From positions 1 through 12,148 of the forward strand of contig JAAMXP010003707.1 in the NCBI GenBank assembly GCA_019693395.1: DNA of 12,148 nucleotides, written 5' to 3'. This document shows, piece by piece, positions 8,401-12,148 of this stretch. The notes under the pieces are model-generated. The model had not been told where the DNA came from and did no database searches. It saw only the letters and a list, made by a program, of their open reading frames with translations. Source of the stretch: Ettlia oleoabundans. Lineage: Eukaryota; Chlorophyta; Chlorophyceae; Chlamydomonadales. Position numbers and translations under genes: made by a program. The stretch's first letter is position 1; each line of letters begins with the position of its first letter.

Positions 8401-10230
8401 CCAGGCTGCCGCTCAGCCAGCCAAGCTGCAAGGACAGGCACAGGAGTGAGGCAGGCGATGATCAGCTGGCGGCAAACATTAGAGGAGCATGCAGCGGAGC
8501 AACCCATGGTGTGTCTGTGTGCGTGCAGGATAAGCAGAGCATGCTGAATGATCCGACCAGCAAGCACCCAGCAAAAAACAGACGCAAGGCCATCCCAGTA
8601 GACTCACCGGTTCACTAAGAGCAGCAGCGTCAATGGTGGTGGCGTTGCTGCCAGGTTCTGTCAGCCGGCTGTAGTCCACACCCAGGGCCAACACGTCTGC
8701 TGCATAGTCATTCACAACAAAGGCGGACGAGGCTGTTCCGGCCAGCTGCTGGTCCTTGTAGAACTCGAGTGCCGGCCCGCTCTTCACCACTGCAAGCTGG
8801 ACCCAGCAGTCACCCAGGGAGTCGGCAGTGAAGGTGGGGGCAGCGGCAAAGCCCGGAATGGGGATGGACCTGCAGGCAGGGTTGCAGGCAGTAAAAGAAG
8901 CCGCTTCTCTTGGAAGGCAATGCAGGAGGTGTGGCCAAACAAACTCTTGCCAGCTGAGACAGGGCAGCAGGCCACTGCAGCAAGCAGATTTATGCACTGG
9001 AACGCGATGGACAAACTGCCTGCTTATCTTACCCTTGGCTCTGATCCTCAAATCCTGCCACACGCCAGGTTGCAGAGGTGCGCAGGTCACCCCGTGCATC
9101 CAGCCCCGCCACTTGAACCAGCACGGGGTTGTCACCCAGTGCCAGCTGACCGGACTTGTACCATACCACCGCTGCGGCAGGGCGGGTGACATAGAATTGA
9201 TCAGCCTGTGCCTTAGCCTCCGATGCGCCAAACGCACGTCAGGTCCGAGGGCCAAAAGGGTGACAGCGGGGAAAACAGACATTGGGTGGGATGGACACAT
9301 AAGAAAACGGCATCGGAGTTGTTGAAACACCAGCAGGCAGTACCTGAGAACTCGTCGCCCCATGCGCGATTTTTCACGCCTACGGGCTTGCCCTCGCCAT
9401 AAGTGCCCACCTCAGCCGTTGCACCAGCTGGTGCGCTGAACACCACCGCACCGCCGTAGGCCTGGTCATAACCTGCATGATGTGGTGGTGGTGTGTGGGT
9501 GTGCCAGGGGCCCCAGGTCAGAAAGCAGTAAATTTGCAATGGTGGCTGCAGCCACTGGTAGCACATATGTTGGCAACTGCAGTGCGCAGTGGGTGCGGTG
9601 GTGGTGGGCCAGGATGCAGCCTGCCATGCCTGCATTTCCATGTTGCAATGTGGTGCTTTGCCGCACCCGCATTGTGCAGCTCGCTGCTCATGAGGGGGTC
9701 ATCAGGACTGCTCCAAACAGCATCGCCCTCGCTGTTCTCCAGAGCCAGGAGGCCAGGGCCCACCTCTGAGGTGGCGGCATCCAGCAAGAGCACAGCTCCA
9801 TCCACCGCCAACAGCCGGCGGTCTGCGGGGCGAAGGAGGCGTGCGACAGGTCTTTTTCTAAAACTTGCTTGCTGTAGTGTCCAATGCTGTGTAACACACT
9901 GCTTGAAGCACCACCACGCACCTGTAGTGCTGTCATCTGTGTTGGGCTCAGCCAGCGGGCGGCCTGCAAGGGTTGCGGCGCGGGACCGGTCAGCAGATTG
10001 GTGGCAAAGGTCTATGGTGCCACAAAGCGGCGCTCTGGCTACCCATGGGAGTTCCCCTGCCTGTGCAGGAGAGAACAAGTGCCGAATGCACGTCAGGTGT
10101 GTCGTGTTAGCACTAGTTGCGAACGGTGAACAGCCCGGGCCGACTGATCACACATGTTCCGCTCACCAGCAACCAAACTGCAGGTTATCAGGGCCAACAG
10201 CGCCACGGAACCCAGTCGACAGCTTCGCAT
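5425..10230 (-). CDS. Predicted secreted LamG lectin-like / proline-rich / von Willebrand A protein (about 782 aa, 14 exons)
   Basis: Exons: 10230-10167, 10056-9922, 9822-9667, 9472-9344, 9171-9033, 8869-8608, 8425-7897, 7676-7573, 7395-7348, 7167-7032, 6746-6621, 6367-6237, 6086-5979 and 5706-5425 (TAG). Phases agree across all 13 GT-AG introns. Residues 1-21 form a signal peptide (MRSCRLG, then ALLALITCSLVA). Residues about 118-324 form a LamG/concanavalin-A-like jelly roll: YGGAVVF, FSAVVWYKSG, CWVQLAVV with LEFYKDQQLAG, and the terminal TVEIYSRALTAAEIAAKYAE. Residues about 340-450 are a Pro-rich linker of SPPLGQPTGN-type repeats. Residues 472-567 are an unassigned alpha/beta-like module containing GSRRRLQ. 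Four Cys (574, 582, 598, 603) precede the vWA domain (about 600-782). Its MIDAS is complete: DGSKS at 607-611, Thr679, and Asp708 in LITDGKPTD. Likely a cell-wall, matrix or adhesion protein; the ligand is unknown. Exon edges in the first five exons are less certain than the vWA half. Confidence 0.82.
8101..8250 (-). repeat. Five 30-bp in-frame tandem units coding a Pro-rich decapeptide
   Basis: Units start at 8101, 8131, 8161, 8191 and 8221 with an exact 30-bp period. The three central copies are nearly identical, while the copies at 8191 and 8221 have diverged. On the minus strand they encode SPPLGQPTGN-like decapeptides inside exon 7 of the LamG-vWA gene. They form the linker between the lectin-like domain and the downstream module, and are likely O-glycosylated as hydroxyproline-rich wall proteins are (inference). 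Confidence 0.9.
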
Positions 10231-10832
10231 CGCGGAAGACAACCCCAAGCGCAAACTACAGGCTCAAACGAGTTTAGCGCGTAAGGTGGGGTTGTATAGG
10301 AGAAGAGAAACAGAGAGAATTGGGGTGCTTTTTGGTCGCTATACAAGGATGCAGGATATAAACAGTCGGTTGGCGGGGTTTAACGCGCAGGCCAACCGCG
10401 TCGACATGCGACGGGGGTAGCGGCTAAGAATGTGCAGTGGCAACAATGCAAAGCGCGTTCCCTAATGAAGAACAAGATGACAAACGGTGCATGCCCCTGT
10501 AATGGAGGGCAGGTAGCACACAAACGCGGCTGGTAACTGAATTGGCGGCAACGCCGCGGTAGCGCTGTCGGGAAGGTGCTGCCCTCTGCGGAGTCTGGTA
10601 ACTAGCTTCTCCACAACAGATGTCCGCAGCTGAGTATACACCGGCGAGCTTTATTCAAGCTAACTCTGCAGCCTTCAACTTAGCGCTGTAGCGGCGGCGG
10701 CGACCCAGATGTGCTGGCGTGTGCTGGCGGCCGCTGGGCGCTGCAATAAAGGTGAACAGCGAGTGGCAATGTGCAATACTCTCTGTTGTTTATTGTTGAC
10801 GTCCTAAAGCCTGGGCACTCTCAGCTTGCCGC
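10231..10832. promoter_or_regulatory. Divergent promoter region
   Basis: 602 bp separate the start codons of the divergently transcribed secreted-protein gene (minus) and Dus1 gene (plus). A TATATAAA-like stretch (GATATAAAC) lies at 10355-10363 and could serve either strand: 130 bp from the minus ATG, or about 475 bp from the plus ATG. TGACGTC, a bZIP-core-like site, lies at 10797-10803 just ahead of the Dus1 ATG. A 9-bp direct repeat GTGCTGGCG occurs at 10711-10729. No coding potential that I trust. Confidence 0.5.
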
Positions 10833-12148
10833 ATGCTTGGGGGCTGCCCAGCAAGCGGACGGTCGGTGTTTAGCAGCAACACCGCACTGGGAGCCGCTGC
10901 CGGCTTGGCGATCATAAGACGCTCTCAGAAGCCTCGATATAGCATCAGCATAGCAGCGCATAGTATGGAACAGCAGCCGGCAGAACTGGTGCCTCACGAG
11001 GCGGCTGCATGGGAGTGGTTTAGGAGCTTGGGCTCGCCGAAATATTGGGTGCGCCGGCGGCGCATTGCCCAAATTTGCCATCGGAGCTGCTGCCGCCGCT
11101 GCCGCCCATACCTGTTGCCGCAGCTGCAGTTATGGGCAGGCTGAGAGGCAGGGACGCCCAGCAGATGCACTTGACTTGCTAGTTGGCTTGCGTGTGGCAC
11201 GTTATGTTTAAGCAATGCTGTTACATTGCTGCTGTGAACCCTGCTGGCACCATAGGTGGCTCCTATGGTGGATCAGAGTGAGCTGGCCTTCCGCCAACTG
11301 GCGCGGCGCTACGGCGCCACCGCCGCCTACACGCCCATGCTGCACGCCCGTCTCTTCCTTGAAGGCCCCGCCTACCGAGCAGAACACTTTACAACCTGCC
11401 CCGAGGCAAGCCGGTGGTGTGGTGTGGTAAAAGCGGGGGAATGGAAGGGCTGCAGATGTCAGGTTTAAGCTTGCTGTCCATTGCCCGCTCAGCTGCTGCC
11501 GCCATATTGGTTGAGTCTGTTGCAGCGTCTGTCTGCCTTGTTCCTGCGCATGCATGCGTCCCTTGCTTGTCTGATACCTGGTGATATCCCAGCCAGCATA
11601 TCTCCGTTGCTCTATGTCTCACACTACCACTTCTGGCGCGATTCTTCCCTTCCCTCTGTTTGTCATCATTGGCATGGGGTTGCAGGACCGCCCGCTGTTG
11701 GCCCAATTTTGTGCCAATGATCCCGAAACTTTGCTGGGTGCTGCAAGCATTGTGGCGCCGCATGTGGACGGCGTCGACCTCAACTTGGGCTGCCCACAGC
11801 GAATAGCAAAGCGTGGAAAGTATGGTGAGTGGCAGGGTTGCAGGCCAGGATAGGGCAGGAGGGGCCTGCATTGCAGAGTGGAAATGGAATGTACTGCCGT
11901 GGCTGGTGGCATGGGTGCAGCCTGATAAAAGTTTTCAACTAGTCAAGCAATGGCAGTGTGGTGGGACGGCCAGCGATCAGAGGGTGGCAACCTTGCACGG
12001 GTGGTTGCAGGTGCCTGTTGGGTTGGCACTGCCTTTCCATGATCAGTACACACGAGGTTGGATATTTCGCTCCTGCTGCCCCTAGCTTGTCCCATGCCCA
12101 GATCTATCGCAAGCGTACACCCTGCCGTGGGCCTCTCTCGCGCGCGCG
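10833..12148 (+). CDS. Dus1-type tRNA-dihydrouridine synthase, 5' part (runs off the right edge)
   Basis: FMN enzyme that reduces uridine to dihydrouridine in the tRNA D-loop; yeast Dus1 acts on positions 16/17. Exons: 10833-11048 (phase 0), 11256-11405 (phase 0) and 11686-11824 (phase 1, donor GTGAGT). The rest is outside the window. Exon 2 opens with VAPMVDQSE, the FMN-binding N-terminal motif, and continues [18 protein letters not shown]. Exon 3 gives [13 protein letters not shown] and then [12 protein letters not shown] followed by RIAKRGKYG. Cys158 is the catalytic cysteine of the family, and [12 protein letters not shown] is typical of the Dus1 branch. ATG 10833 is the first in-frame ATG after a TGA at 10797. 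It adds 44 residues rich in Ser, Ala and Arg ahead of a second in-frame ATG at 10965, possibly an organelle-targeting extension. The second intron appears to be GC-AG. It is transcribed divergently from the secreted-protein gene. Confidence 0.92.
11406..11685 (+). other. Apparent GC-AG intron in the Dus1 gene
   Basis: 280 bp. The exon ends CCC GAG and the intron begins GCAAGC, a good match to the AG|GCAAG consensus of GC donors. It ends in TTGCAG. Splicing here gives [12 protein letters not shown], the conserved family reading. The nearest in-phase GT donor (11430, GTAAAA) would insert seven extra residues, ASRWCGV, into that conserved block. Confidence 0.7.
11825..12148 (+). other. Third Dus1 intron, acceptor outside the window
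   Basis: Begins with GTGAGT after TAT G at 11824 (phase 1). I searched the remaining 324 bp for the expected continuation after RGKYG (the family normally reads AFL and an acidic stretch) and found none, so the next exon should lie beyond the window. The window ends in a short CG-dinucleotide run. Confidence 0.6.

Noticed and set aside
10057..10061. CACAG acceptor for exon 2 of the LamG-vWA gene
   Set aside because: Using the AG at 10061 gives a TGA stop after about 23 codons. The GCAG four bases downstream keeps the frame.
9477..10277. Plus-strand open frame of 266 codons
   Set aside because: It runs antisense over exons 1-4 of the LamG-vWA gene, shows no domain, and is explained by GC-rich codon shadowing.
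1..12148. Transposon, integrated virus or bacterial operon
   Set aside because: No transposase, reverse transcriptase, long terminal repeats or target duplications were found. All four genes are intron-rich eukaryotic genes.

Overview
This is nuclear DNA of a eukaryote, most likely a green alga. I lean to the trebouxiophyte side of Chlorophyta, but only as inference. The genes are split into many short exons by GT-AG introns of roughly 100 to 500 bp. The DNA is GC-rich, CTG/CAG runs are common, and TGTAA motifs (the usual green-algal poly(A) signal) lie after one gene. One gene looks like the plant-type initiation factor eIF4G/eIFiso4G. All four genes below were rebuilt by hand by joining exons with matching phase. 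No single open reading frame shows any of them whole.

Layout. (1) Positions 1-3371, minus strand: the N-terminal two thirds or so of an eIF4G/eIFiso4G-type translation initiation factor, with an eIF4E-binding motif and an essentially complete MIF4G domain. It runs off the left edge. (2) Positions 3774-4195, minus strand: a two-exon gene for an 88-residue Mic10-like protein, the cristae-junction membrane-bending subunit of MICOS. (3) Positions 4196-5424: about 1.2 kb with no gene I can support, probably the 3' UTR of gene 3 and the promoter/5' UTR of Mic10. (4) Positions 5425-10230, minus strand: a 14-exon gene for a predicted secreted protein of about 782 residues. It has a signal peptide, a LamG/concanavalin-A-like lectin domain, a proline-rich decapeptide-repeat linker, an unassigned module and a C-terminal von Willebrand factor A domain with a complete MIDAS metal site. 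(5) Positions 10231-10832: a 602-bp divergent promoter region. (6) Positions 10833-12148, plus strand: the 5' part of a Dus1-type tRNA-dihydrouridine synthase gene. It contains an apparent GC-AG intron and runs off the right edge.

The four genes serve different compartments (cytosolic translation, mitochondrial inner membrane, cell surface/secreted, tRNA modification). I see no operon-like or mobile-element logic. The most novel item is the lectin-linker-vWA protein. The splice-level oddities are the GC-AG intron, the G-rich tract that starts exactly at a 5' splice site, and an acceptor hidden downstream of decoy AGs.
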